NCBI RefSeq assembly: GCF_010093535.1
Contig: NW_022985173.1
Location: forward strand, 1,060,855 to 1,124,854
Source of the DNA: Lindgomyces ingoldianus
Taxonomy: Eukaryota > Ascomycota > Dothideomycetes > Pleosporales > Lindgomycetaceae
Reading direction: 5' to 3'
Length of the DNA: 64,000 nt
Shown one piece after another: positions 1-11,698 of this stretch. Position 1 is the first letter of the stretch, and each line of letters starts with the position of its first letter. Below the pieces are notes generated by a model. It did no database searches. It saw only the letters and a list, made by a program, of their open reading frames with translations, and was not told the origin of the DNA. The position numbers were made by a program, and so were the translations under genes.

Positions 1-2765
1 GACGAACTACAACATCGAGCCAATTTAGAAGAGTGAGAATATCTTCAGCAATAGCATCCTTAAAGTCTTTCACTATCATTACCCGGAATTACCCTTAGGC
101 GATATCAACAAAAAAGGTTAGGGAAAGACTACCATTAAAGATAAGATTGAGGACCAGGTCGAAGGGAAGGTAATAGAAGACACTCTGGTAACCTACCAGA
201 GCCTGGAAAAAGAATATAATCATCATTCAGGGAAGCTTCAATGACAAAAATGACCAAGGATCTTGTCGCTAAGAACATGTGATGGTCTGATATGGTCATG
301 GACACTTAGAAAGTACCCTGCAACCAGAACAATAATGGCAAATAGCTGGAACATGGGCTCATTGGAGATCTGGCAGACCTCGAACATGTGATGAGAAAGT
401 ATATTAAGAACAATACTGAGAAACACATGCTAATAGTGGCAATCGCTGAAACTAAAGATGGTCGGAAGGTGAGATCTTAGAACTGCTCAGATATTTCCTT
501 GATGAAAAAGGTCAGGATCTGGACTAAACATACTACACCACTCTTCCGGAACTCCTCATGGGGACCACGTCATCAAGATGTTTAGCGATTACCACCAAAC
601 TGTGGGGAATCTGAGAGTCGATGGCTTTGGTATGTCAAGAATACTAATGTAGAGGAATGCGGCGCTGTCATTTTTCTTGCTAGGGCAACAAAGGGAGAGG
701 AAGAGGAAACATATTAGTAATATTAGGGGTGCGATGCGGCTGTGAAGAGCCATCGACTATGGAATTGTTTTGTCTCCAATTATTGTCACATATTATTGTA
801 TTTTGTTTCTGTTTATTTAATTCGGGCTCGCAAGAGACGAGATTCTATTAGGTGTAGTGATATCGATTAGGTTTCAAAACTGATGCCAAGGCATAACCAA
901 TTCACCCGTGCTAAGTCTTTCTATCTTTGCTCGCGTATTCTTGTTGTAGCTATCCCGACTTGCGGCAAACTGTGCTGCGCTACCTCCCAGCCAAGATTAT
1001 TACAATTGCTCGCTAGCTGACTAGGAATTGGATTCTCTGACATGCGGTGGAGGCTCTGGAGGGATATTTTCCCATCATCATATCCGTATCTATGTGGTAT
1101 ATAGTCTTTCAACCTTCTGGAATCTACTGATAGGACTTCTCAGACTTACTGGCAGAGACCGTGGACGAAATTCTTAATGAAACTATCCTCATCCGAGGAT
1201 GGAAGTGGGCTATTAGGTTAGGGTTTGTTAACAGTATGTGGGGTTTGTTTGTCCCTCAAATCGGTGCTAATCGGTTCTTCACACTTCTTCGCGAGAGATC
1301 TTGCAGGTCGTTTGTTTTCATCACCTCCTGGAAATTTATCTTTTCTCACATCGGGCGTGTAGATCTCTCTCGCTACCTATATCTTGCACATCGCTTAGGG
1401 ATCGAGCCGGGTAGCAGGAAATCACTGTTGCTCCTCATCCGGCAGATTGTCCAGCGTATAGTCTACGAGGTGAACAGCCCCTTACAGGAAGAAGATGGGG
1501 AACTTCAAAAAACGTACCAACTCCCTATGCTCTGCGGTCTGAGGATGTGTTCGGCTGGTTAATATCCAAAACTTTCGTCCCGGAGAGCGGCATGCCTGAC
1601 GGAGTCGAGTTTCCTCGACATCTCCTATCCACTGCCCTCTTTACAATTTCTCCTCTAACTTTCAAGGCCTCTACTGAGCAAGAGAATGGGTCTAGGTGAC
1701 GCAGTTTCCTGTCCAGCAAGGCGGAGGAGCTCGCAGTAAGACATAAATACCTTGAGATAGTGAGACTGTATTCCAGACCCCGTTAGTTTCTGAATCCACT
1801 TCGAATTGCTTGCGGATTTTGGGAATACCGATATTGGGGCAGATATTAATGAATGGCTGCCACGACTGCTTGTCTCTGCTACTGAGTTGGAATATACGGT
1901 TATGTTCTAGTTTATGCTCGAGCGAGGGACGGTTTTATTTGAGGAAGATTGGAGTGAGTGGGCAGAAACAGCGAATTCCGAAGGGCTTGAACCTATACTG
2001 GCACTCTGTGGGATAGAATCGGGTTGGTACGGGAATAGAAGTAACAGCAGGAGATAGGGCCTCAGCTTAGGAAAAGGTTTTCTGATTAAATTACTCTTAT
2101 ATGGATTAGGGTGCATTCGCGCAACTAATACGATTTCAAGTTAGTCCTTTTAACAGAGCGTAATAGTGAGGCGGTCAATAATTCGTCAATCGTCAGTCGT
2201 CGATGGAAAATGTGTCCCGTACTTCGGGCTTGATTATAGTCCCACGCCGACTATTTTCGAATTCTTTAACAAAACGTCTCACAAAGCTGTTCTCAAAATT
2301 TAAAAGTCGGGCTCGTACCTATTCTTCAAATTCACCACTTGTGCATGTTCGAGGTTCCTTACCTTTTCGGACTTCCAGATCCGTGCAAAATTCGACCAAT
2401 GCCTGCTCTATTTGCAACAGGGGTCTTCTGATCTTTACCTAATTAGGTCACCATCGCGCCGTATTTCGCGTCGTGGCTATGCTTCCTCTGACCACATCGT
2501 CGCAGTCCTTTCCTCAAATGTCATCAACAAGGCTGAACATTCCCTGGGGTAGTTGTTGAAAAACTGGTAGTCTCGCCGTCCAACTTTTGGTGCTGCGCCA
2601 AATCTGCGCAAAGGTGTCTCAAGATGGAATGGCCTAGTAAAAAGATGTGGACATATAAACAGGCTCTCTTTCCTCGTCGTCTTTGATAACTCACCTATCC
2701 ATCATTCTCAGCGCCTTCTGTCATTTCAATTTTACTTTTTTTGTTGTCGTCTTCAGCCCTCCACA
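1..2765. other. Gene-poor stretch with decayed coding traces
   Basis: No intact gene is recognisable. Much of it is AT-rich with stops in all frames. Protein-like reading exists on the plus strand at about 1161-1560 in one frame, about 1512-1700 in another (ending TCTAGG then TGA), and about 1795-2060 interrupted by a stop near 1900. These stretches have balanced amino-acid composition rather than random composition, so they may be one broken gene, but no family could be assigned. The last 100 bases are the pyrimidine-rich leader of the transporter gene that follows. Confidence 0.5.
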
Positions 2766-4808
2766 ATGGCAGTTTTTCTATATCGGTATATCAAGAGGAG
2801 GATCAACGAGAAGAAAAGTGCTACAACAGAGACAGGACACCTGGTTCCCCAAGTCGCTCCTAAACCAACGCACGAGCATGAGAGATTGGACAGCCAATCA
2901 CAAGAGCGTGGTAACGCAAACACCACTGAATCTTCTCCCGTCTCTGCAGAAGAAATCGCGAGGTTTAAAGCAGAGACGTCACGAATGCGAAAGTATAGAT
3001 GGAAGATCATCCTTGGCCTGTTCATCCCCAACTTCCTCGCCTCGATAGATTTTACAATCGTGGCTCCTGCTGTACCCATCATCTCTTCGCACTTCAGTAA
3101 GCTCCTCTTTCCAAATCACCTTCATGCATTCTACTAACAAATATCTGAAGACCACCTAAGCGGAAGCTTCAACTGGATCGTCGCCTCCTTCACCCTAACC
3201 TACACCACCTTTGTCCCCATCTCCGGGCAAATCGCTGACGTATACGGACGGCACTCGGCTCTCCAATGGCACGTCTTCTGGCTCCTCATAGGCAGCGTTC
3301 TATGCGCCGCCGCCGCTACCTGGGAAATGCTTCTTCTCGGCCGCGCGTTACAAGGAGTTGGATCCTCGGGCGTTGTAAATCTTAGCCGTATCATTTTATC
3401 CGATAATATGTCTCTTGCCGACAACTCGAAGAACAACACGATATTCAGTTTGATTATAGGAGTAAGTTACGCTGTGGGACCAATCATCGGCGGATATCTC
3501 GCAAACGACAACTGGAGATATTGTTTCGTGATATCCATTCCCCTAGCGGTACTATCGCACCTCCTCATCTTCTTTCTCATGCGAAAAGACCTCGTCAAAG
3601 GCCGAGCGTCCACCAAGATCGCCCAGGACAGGAAAGCCGGGTGGCTATCCGGGCTTTCCACCTTCGACTGGCCCGGGATGTTCTTCTTCGTCTTCGGCAT
3701 CGGGCTGCTTATCCTGGCCATAATGTGGGCTGGGACACAATTCTCCTGGTCTTCCACCGCTGTCATCGTACCCCTAGTCCTCGGATCCATCCTCAGTCTC
3801 TCGTTCTTCGCACACGAATTCCTCCTGGAACCAGGCCACCTCACCGCACGACTCTTCCCAAAGCAAATCGCAATGATACCGTTTTACCTGTTTCACAAAA
3901 CCGACACGCTCCTCCTCATGACGATAAACTTCGCAACCGGCGTCTCGCTGACCTCGGCCTTCTACTTCATTAGCATATACTGGGAACTCGCAGAAGGCTA
4001 CTCCGCGTCCCGTGCCGGCGTACAACTGTTGTACTATACGCCGGGTCTGGGCGTGGGCGTCTACAGCGCCATGGGCTTCTGTAACCTATGGCCACGACAA
4101 ACCTTTTATCCTCTCTTCCTGGGCTCCGCCCTCGAATGCACCGGCATGGCGCTTCTAGCCTGGGCCGTCAACTCTCGACAAAAGGCGCTTGTGAGCGGCA
4201 TGCTCGCTATCGCGGGCGCAGGAACTGGACTACGGTTCATGCCCGTTGTACTACATGCATCCGGAATCTGGCACACACATCTTGCGGCCGTGTTATCTCT
4301 CTTAAGCTTCATGATCCCCTTTGGCGAAACCATTGGAATCTCCATGATGGGATCTGTGTTCACGAATAAGTTCAACAAGTATCTTCGTGGTATGAATGCG
4401 GGTGCTGGAACTGCATTTTCGACTTCCGGACCGCCGAATCTGAATATTTTGGATAATTTGCCGGAGGGGGTGAGGGATGAGGTGCAGGGGAAGGCGGCGA
4501 AGGCGGTTATGTGGGCGTTTATTGCGGTGTTGCCGTTTATGGCGTTGAGCGTGCTGGCGAGTTTGTTGCTGGGGAATGTGTGGATTGGGAGGCCGGAGAA
4601 GAGGGATAAGGAGGGGAGGATTAAGAAGGAAGAGGTTAGGGGACGGGTGTTGTACGGGTGTTTTCTTTCGGCGGTTGTTAGAGGGAAGGTTGAGGGGCAG
4701 AAGAGGGAGTTGGATCAGGTTGAAGATGGGGAGGAGAATGAGGACGGGAGGGGAAAATCTAGGGATGTGGAGATGGGTGTCCTAGCTAGGCGGGAACACA
4801 GTGTATGA
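2766..4808 (+). CDS. MFS drug/solute transporter, 14-TM (DHA2) type
   Basis: Two exons, 2766-3096 and 3151-4808, joined across a 54-bp intron (GTAAGC, branch CTAAC at 3133, acceptor at 3150, phase 1), give 662 aa. The product should be a plasma- or vacuolar-membrane proton-coupled exporter. Visible MFS signatures are GQIADVYGRH (motif A, loop 2-3), GRALQGVGSSGV (motif B, TM4), and GVSYAVGPIIGGYL (antiporter motif C, TM5) followed by NWRYCF and IPL. The helix count and the motifs resemble the Fnx1/DHA2 group; the substrate cannot be read from sequence. The N-terminal 75 residues and the C-terminal 100 residues are charged cytosolic tails. From about 4430 to the stop the coding strand switches from C-ending to G-ending codons and becomes very G-rich. 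Confidence 0.9.
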
Positions 4809-5944
4809 GTATGATGGAAGGGTATAGGAAGATACTTATCGTGCATTTTCTGTAGTTAGACTTAAATATTATGATGTTAGAGCCATGCCCACAAGGTAGC
4901 TTGGCCCCTCTGAGCTGTCTCAACGCATCATTTCTCAATCATGAACACCCTCGTTCAGGGCGTGAATCTCGTCACGCCAGTTCTACAACCTACTCTCCCC
5001 TCCTACTCTCCCCTCCTACTCTCCCCTCCCACTCTCGCAGCCCTCATATTATCCACCTCCCTCACTCTCCTCTCCTCCAACGCATTTTGCTCCTAACCTC
5101 TGCTCATTTGTCACCCGTTTCTACGCTTCCTGCCTCTCACTCAAACACCTCTAGGCCTCTGTGACTGCGTTCTAGCCTACTAAGGTATCAGGATCATCTC
5201 CCACTCTGAATCATCTAAGCCCATAGCGCACGAATCCCCGCCGTCTTTCGCTGCGGCCTGTCTAGCGTTCATTCTAGTATTCGTAGCATTTTCTTCACCA
5301 AGGCTGCGAGGTGTCTTGGGGGGTTGGGGTCTTTATTGGGAACGATTGATCGCGAGGGAGAAGGGTTGGGGAAGGAAATGTTGGCAGCAGGACGAGGAAC
5401 CATGTTTTTCTCGTCTCAATTTGGAGGCTGGGCGGGCAGCTGAGTTTGCCGCAGTAGGTTCTTATGGTATAATTCTTGATGATATTCCACTTAAAAGGTG
5501 GAGGGTGAAATTGTGTTTGAATTTTGAGGGCAAGGGGGAGCGTGTGAAGATGGGGAGGATGGGAGTTGTTAAGTTGAAGTGCTTGGGTGCGAAATTTGAC
5601 TGTATTGGCAAGAGTGGAAATGAGGTTAGGTGTCAGGATATCGGGCTGTTTGACAGAATAGTGCAGGAGTTGGGGGATTTTGGTTGATGGAAAGTAGCCA
5701 TTCGAGTATGGCAATGTGGGTGGGATAGATTAAGGGGGATCAAATGAGATTCGGACAGACATGGCAAGTATTCTAGAAAATATGGCAAGCATAAATCGAA
5801 AACTCCGTCCCGATGCAACACGAATATGCGCCAGCACAGGTCTCATCAATTCATCCGTCATAAGGCTGCAGCAACAGCGCATTTGGTACCTCAAGCACCC
5901 AAATGAGAATTTGGAGCGCAAACGGCCATGACGTATTGTCCCGC
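4809..5944. other. Intergenic, transporter 3' end to small acylated protein 3' end
   Basis: No gene recognised between two convergent genes. It holds a pyrimidine-rich tract and the 13-bp tandem repeat listed separately. A 123-codon plus-strand frame at 5316-5687 has no recognisable family and no supporting splice context. Confidence 0.5.
4991..5029. repeat. 13-bp tandem repeat, three perfect copies
   Basis: The unit TACTCTCCCCTCC is repeated three times without mismatch and is followed by a partial copy. It is a small polypyrimidine minisatellite in non-coding sequence and is likely length-variable between strains. Confidence 0.9.
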
Positions 5945-6466
5945 TCAGTTGTAATTTCTCGTCTCAGTCGCCGCATCTGCCTCTCGCTGGAGTCTGTTCT
6001 CTCGTGCAGCTTCTTGAAGGGTCTGACTCTGCGTTTGTTTCTTCTGCGCTTCCAGCTTCTTGGCGAGGTCTCCGCCGGTCGTCTTCGATGCGCGCGCCTA
6101 TCGATAACAATCCGTCAGCGACACGATCCTCATCGCGGTATGGCATTTACGCCTATGGCGCACTCTCTACATCCAAACCGTTGTCGTCATGGGCCTTGCC
6201 GGGATGCGCCCAGGACGGAATTGCGACATTGAACTACGCACCTCTGCTGCTGCCGCCGCAGCGGATCGCGCACCATCGCCTGTCTGCTCTCTACCTACTA
6301 TCCGTCCTGGGCCTGTGGAATTTCCTGCCGAACTCGTAGCTCCATCTGTCTTGGCTACTCTGGACGGGATGGACGCCTTCGCTTTGGGTGGTGGTGCAGA
6401 GCCCAATGTGCGGCCGGGGCCGGCGAAGTTGTCTTCCTTTGACTGCTTCCCACAGAGATTACCCAT
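5945..6466 (-). CDS. Small N-myristoylated/palmitoylated conserved fungal protein
   Basis: Two exons on the minus strand, 6466-6242 and 6097-5945, give 125 aa after removal of a 144-bp intron (GTGCGT donor, AG acceptor, phase 0). The N-terminus MGNLCGKQSKEDNF has Gly2 for myristoylation and Cys5 for palmitoylation, so the product should sit on the inner face of a membrane. The middle is Pro/Ala/Ser-rich. The C-terminus is a short basic/acidic helix with LAKKLEAQKKQTQSQ followed by LQEAARENRLQREAD and ends in RNYN. I remember this layout, including a similar C-terminal helix, from small uncharacterised proteins in other Pezizomycotina; that is recollection, not a search. Longer frames on the opposite strand here (6189-6644) are shadows. 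Function unknown. Confidence 0.8.
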
Positions 6467-7079
6467 TGGAAGGATGAATGCTGGGCGTGGCTGCAGAGGA
6501 TCGAAAGGTGTTGAAGTGAGGTTGGGGAGAGTTGGCAAGAGGCGGGAGTCAAGCGGAGATATCAGCCTTGTAGCGGGCGAAGGCTCCACATCGGGGGCTT
6601 GCCGTTTGCCGCGTCGACAGGCTGCCAAGCACTTGGTTCTTTGACGTTTGCACGGCGTGCCTAAGGCGATGAGACGTTTTTGCTGGTTAGCTCACGGCTT
6701 CCAAGGTGAATAATGGCGAAGATTTTTGGAGGTTCAAAGGGAGAGCCGCCTCGGCGCGTGATGTTGCCAGCTAGGGCTCTGTCCAATGAGAGACGCTGAG
6801 ATTCGGGATTAGTCTTGGTAAACCATCACGGCGAAGATCAACGCTTTCAGCCCTCCATTCACTGCGGCTACACGCGACCGCACTATCTTTACGCCCCTTG
6901 TTGAGTCGCTGTGATGATAGTGGCAGCTTGATAGTTAGTGCCTCTCGAGCTGCACCCCTCCTTCCTCTCAGCAGCTTCGACCGCATTGCATTACCACACG
7001 CGAGTACCCTGATGGCGGGCGTTGTGTGCCCTCTTGAAGTTCCATAGTCAGCCCTGTTCGCACCCTCCAGCTGTCCAGA
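6467..7079. other. Divergent intergenic region
   Basis: This is the 613-bp head-to-head spacer between the small acylated protein and the C2H2 factor, presumably holding both promoters. No canonical TATA box or recognised operator was seen. Confidence 0.5.
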
Positions 7080-9285
7080 ATGGCTCACATATTTCCAGAT
7101 AACGATTGCGATTCAGCCTTTGGCGAGGACATATTCTTTTGGACCGCCGATGCCATGTTCGCTTCACCGCCTGCGCTGCTGGCGGGCACGAAGCGCCTCG
7201 CGGATAACGCTACAACTGCCTCTCAAACCATATCCTCGGGACTAACCGTCGAGAAGGAGTACCGCGCTGAGCACATCGATCCCCGGACCCTTTGCTGTTG
7301 CACATGTCCCGAGCAGTCGCCTTGCGAAGCCGTCGCGGATCCGCGGCCGGTGAAACGGAGAGCTTCCGCGTCGAAGGTTTTGGAATTCCACAATACTGAT
7401 GGAGAACATTTGAATCAGATCTCGAACTCGGACCACCAGTTCCTAGACACCTGCTTCGATAAATTCTGCCAAGGATGCGACTTCGATCCAACTTGCTCTG
7501 ACCCCTGCCCCGACCCGTGCCCTCTTCCATGTCCTGGGGACGATGCATGCTCACCGGAAGATGCCTGTTGGGATCCGCACTGTGACCAAGGCCAATGCTT
7601 CGACCACTGCGTGGATCCAGATTGTACAAAAGTTTCGTGTCCAAACGACCCATGCTTTTGTCAAAAGTGTGATACTCAGTCATGTCCCCTGGGAGATCCT
7701 GATAACGAATGCCATCAGGCGCATTCCGCTCCCACAGATTCAGGCACCATATTCTGCTTCGATAATGCGCCTTGTCACTTTAAAGATGGGCAAAACTTAT
7801 TCCATCCGAGTCTTCCTGCTTGTGATGGGTACCAGTGCTTCTCACAAGCTCATCGAACCCTTGGACACTGCAATGTTACTAGTCGGCCCTCGAATACTGC
7901 GACACCAGCCTTATCACCAGACAACTACACCTCACTGGGCAGCTTTAGCAAACAGCCATCGCCAATGCCCAGTACTGGGTCCACGTCCAACTGTTTCCTT
8001 AACATCCCCTTTGATCACTGCCACATCAACCAATCCTGCTGTCATGGAACTGCCAGGGCTTGCGAAGACTTTACGACAGCTCCCCAAGAGCATCTCGATA
8101 TGTGGGACTCAGCGGTGACCCAATCCAACGGTTTTGACAAGGAAACCCCGTATCAGATGTTCAATTTTGGTTTCCAGACGAGCCAACCTCAAAGTACACT
8201 TTCATTCCGGGCTAGGCCGACTCATTCTACCAATACCGCATACAGCGGTGGGCTGTCAGGCGGCATGCTTAGCTTTGACAATTCATACTGGATGCTCCCA
8301 GACTCCCACTTTCCTGATGTCTTCCCAGAATCTCCAACTAGTGCCAACAACAAGCTGGACTATCTCGCTTCGGCCATCCAAAACGAAGTGCTGAAACCCG
8401 TCATGCCACAACCCAAGAAAGAACCTCTCGAGAATAGCTCAGTTCTTGAACCGCGTCCGGCAAGCTCAATATCGAGTGACTCGCCCAAAGCTTGCGTATG
8501 CAAATGGAAGCACAACCCTAACAGCCTCTGTCTCCAAGTTTTTGACACCCCCGAAGCTCTACACAAACACATCAAAACCGCCCACGTCGACAACTGCACG
8601 CGCTGTTTATGCCACTGGGAAGGCTGTGACTCTCATTCTAAAGACTACAAACAACGTTCAAAACTCTCTCGTCACCTTCTTCTCCACGCTGGCTACAAGC
8701 CCTACACATGCAGTTTCGAAGGGTGCAATAAGATGTTCGCGACTAATCAAGCGAAAGACAATCATGAGAGAACGCATACGGGAGATAGGCCGTATGTGTG
8801 TGATCGATGCGGGTACACGACAACAACTCATACGCAGTTGCAGACGCACATCAGCGCGCTTCATTTGGGGAGTAAAAAGCACAAGTGCCGGTTCTGTGAC
8901 TTCGTATGTGCGGACTCAAGTAATCTGAGTAAGCATGAGAGAACGCACCAGGTATGGTTGCCCGTTCCCCTCCCAGCCTCCAATCTATTTGTGTAGATAG
9001 AGGACCTGCTTGCTAACGTAATCAAAGACCCTTCGCCCCTACCGCTGTCCTCATCCCGGGTGCACATTCAAACCAGACTGTCGATGGGAGAACCTGAAAC
9101 GCCACTTTCGACGCAGTACTCATTGCCCAAAGCTATTGATTGAAGGGAGTGAGGAGGCGAAGCAGTACCGGGAGAGCGTAAAGAAAGAGATTGAAGAATG
9201 GCACAGGCGCAACGGTGATGGAAGTGGTGAGCGTGCACTCAGTATTACGCCAAGGAGGAAAGGCAGGGGCTTATCTTCCGAGTGA
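7080..9285 (+). CDS. C2H2 zinc-finger transcription factor, Zap1/ZafA-like
   Basis: Exons 7080-8951 and 9028-9285 (76-bp intron, branch CTAAC at 9012, phase 0) encode 709 aa. Six C2H2 fingers lie at about residues 472-660. The first two have a Trp next to the Cys pair (CKW..., CHWEGC), the tandem CWCH2 arrangement known from Zap1, PacC, Gli and Zic proteins. Fingers 3-5 are classical, and finger 6 (CPHPGC...) is encoded by exon 2. The N-terminal half is very rich in cysteine: a CCCTCPEQSPC cluster near residue 73 and about 25 cysteines in residues 125-205, many in C-x-x-x-C spacing with Asp and Pro. Metal-binding clusters upstream of a tandem CWCH2 array are what one expects of a zinc-responsive activator, so regulation of zinc uptake is my inference. 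A role unrelated to zinc is possible. Confidence 0.75.
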
Positions 9286-11698
9286 TTGTGAGTCGCTGGG
9301 ATCACGGTAAAGATGTGGATGAGATTGGTGTTTTATGGGAAGGCTGACGCGAGATGAAGAGATACAATGGAATGGGATGAGCTATGGTCTGCCTACGAAT
9401 ATGCCTTGCATGATTTACGATTTGCGATTTGCGATTCGCATGCAGCCGGAGCTTGGGCATGATTATCAGATTATTAGTACTAGTCATGTGACATGCATGA
9501 ACGGCCAGCTTCCGAATCGGGAAAGGGGATATACCACACACATGCTAAGGTATGCTTGCTTCAAACCCCTCCTTCCCCCGCAAGGGGATGGATAATATAC
9601 TATGGTTTCTATGACTAGCTATATGGTCCAACCCCTTCGGCAAAGTCCCTAGGTTTGAAGTTTTGAAATACAGGAAACACTCCTCTCAGCATCTTGCATC
9701 TCGCATGCATACCTTTCTTCTCGCCAAAATCTAAATGCCTTTACAGCATAAAACTGTGTGCATTGCTATTGATATTCTTCACATCAGCGAGGCTTACTTC
9801 ACTGCGAAAAAGATATGGCTACAAAGCTATGAATATCATATCGTGATTAGTTTCGCGTTTTGACATCCAATATGCCGGAGCCTAGGCGAGATAAAGCGGG
9901 ATGAACCATATCTGCACGCAACGCATTGATATTCACAATAAGATCTCCTAGAGGCTATATTGACATGTTTGGGTCCACGGTACACATCCCCCCCATACTC
10001 ACACACATGCACGCTCAGAACGAATAAGAACCACAAACAATTCTCTATCATGTATCTCGGCTCTTAAAAGACCACATATAGCACTCGTTTCACAACAACG
10101 TCCGTCGCAGCAACCAAGGTTCTGTATAGCGGCGCGCGCATATCAAAACTTCCCCAGATCATGCACTCCTAGCATATTCAGCCATTCATCTTCACGGTCC
10201 AAACATTTCACTCTAATCACGCTATTTCGTAATTCCCCCGGCCAGGTCGCCCTACCGAAGTACACAAACCTTGACCCAGCATCTAATTTCCCCCTTTCAG
10301 CGAACCTGAGTCAACACTAATAATCGGCCCGACACCTGACCTCCAGACCTTGCCTTACATTTGCCTACCAAATTGAAACAAGGCGGGTGCGGGCGAAAAG
10401 CGGACCATCGCCAGTGGTTTCTGTAGTTTAAGGGTTTAGACATAATTTTGTAATGATACGGGAGAATTCGCAAGAACGCGAAAGAGATGCTACTGCAAGT
10501 ACGGAGGCTTCCAGGAAAGCATTTTGATATCCAACCAATATTTCCCATTGCTATCTGCTCTATCCAAACTCTCTTCACCCTATGCTCGATCCCCAACCAC
10601 CATCTCCTAATCCCCTACAAAGAAAAAAGAGCTCTCCCATTTTTTTTTTCAAGTGAATCCAAACCACCCTTTTCCAAAAGGCGGGATATCTTAGAAATAT
10701 AACAATCGACCCTCTCTCCCCCTACACCTCGGAGCTGGAGGCAAAGTTGGCATATGTACAGTTGCTCCAGGTCGTTGTGCATGGCCGACACACGACCCTA
10801 GCCAATTGCTATTTCTACACCTCCACAAAAACCGTGATTACAAGAAAGCCCGCGCTTGCCTTACGCGGGCTAAACGCGGGGAGAAGAGTACGAGAAACGA
10901 AGACTTCATACCCCTGAACCATGGCTGGCCCCGAGGGGTGGGTATAGAACGCAACAAAGTCAATCGAAGCCAACAGAATGGGAGATAGTTGATGTTGTGA
11001 GCATAGTATTGGTCGAGACCATATATTAAGGAGGGAACGTCGGTCGGCGGTTGTGAAGACCCAAGGTCGGTATGTATGTCGTTTGTGTTAAGGAACGTGG
11101 TGCGCTTGAGCGCGCAGTGAGTGTGATTACCCAAAAAGTGTATTAAATAGGAACCGCCGGCCATCTTCTGTCACCAAAGAGATAGGAAAACCTAAACTGG
11201 GAAATCGGTCGTCGTGACGTGGAGGTCGATGTGAGGTTCTGAGATATTACGGTATTACGTTCGGTTGAGGAAGGGTCGTCGTCGCTGGTTTAAGTCCTGT
11301 GACGGAGAAGTGAGGACTGACGAATGCTATGCTGGTGGATGCGCGCTCTGAGCAATGCAATGCAATCCGAAACGGGTATCAAGAAGCCTCAAATATCGAA
11401 AGTGGAAATTCGGAAATTGAAATCAACGGTGCATAGCGTAAACAGCCATCATCGTGTCGCATTAAATACGGTGAGGAGAATTGAGGAGGGTGCTCGATCC
11501 GGAGGAATGGAGAGCCGAGGATGCAGAAGTCTTGGGGCGTGCAGGTCGTGACATAGGATATAGAGGATAAGGAGGTGGCGGCGGTGATGAGAAAATCGAG
11601 TCCATCCGAGGGAGGCCGCCCGGAGAAGGCGGGCCTGGAGAAGGAGAGCAGGATGAGATAGCTAGAAAGTGTCAACGAACTGGGAAAGAGAGGTGTCA
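9286..11698. other. Intergenic, 2.4 kb
   Basis: No gene recognised between the convergent zinc-finger and SH3 genes. Frames are short and lack family features. It contains a GC hairpin at 10848-10870 (7-bp arms GCCCGCG/CGCGGGC, 9-nt loop) that does not continue into a tRNA fold. Long 3' UTRs of both neighbours may fill part of it. Confidence 0.5.

Noticed and set aside
6189..6644. 151-codon plus-strand frame
   Set aside because: Complement of the small acylated protein exon, whose MGNLC start, splice sites and C-terminal helix are more convincing.
10848..10870. Possible tRNA or small structured RNA
   Set aside because: Only one strong hairpin; no cloverleaf, no A/B box pair. Kept only as a note.
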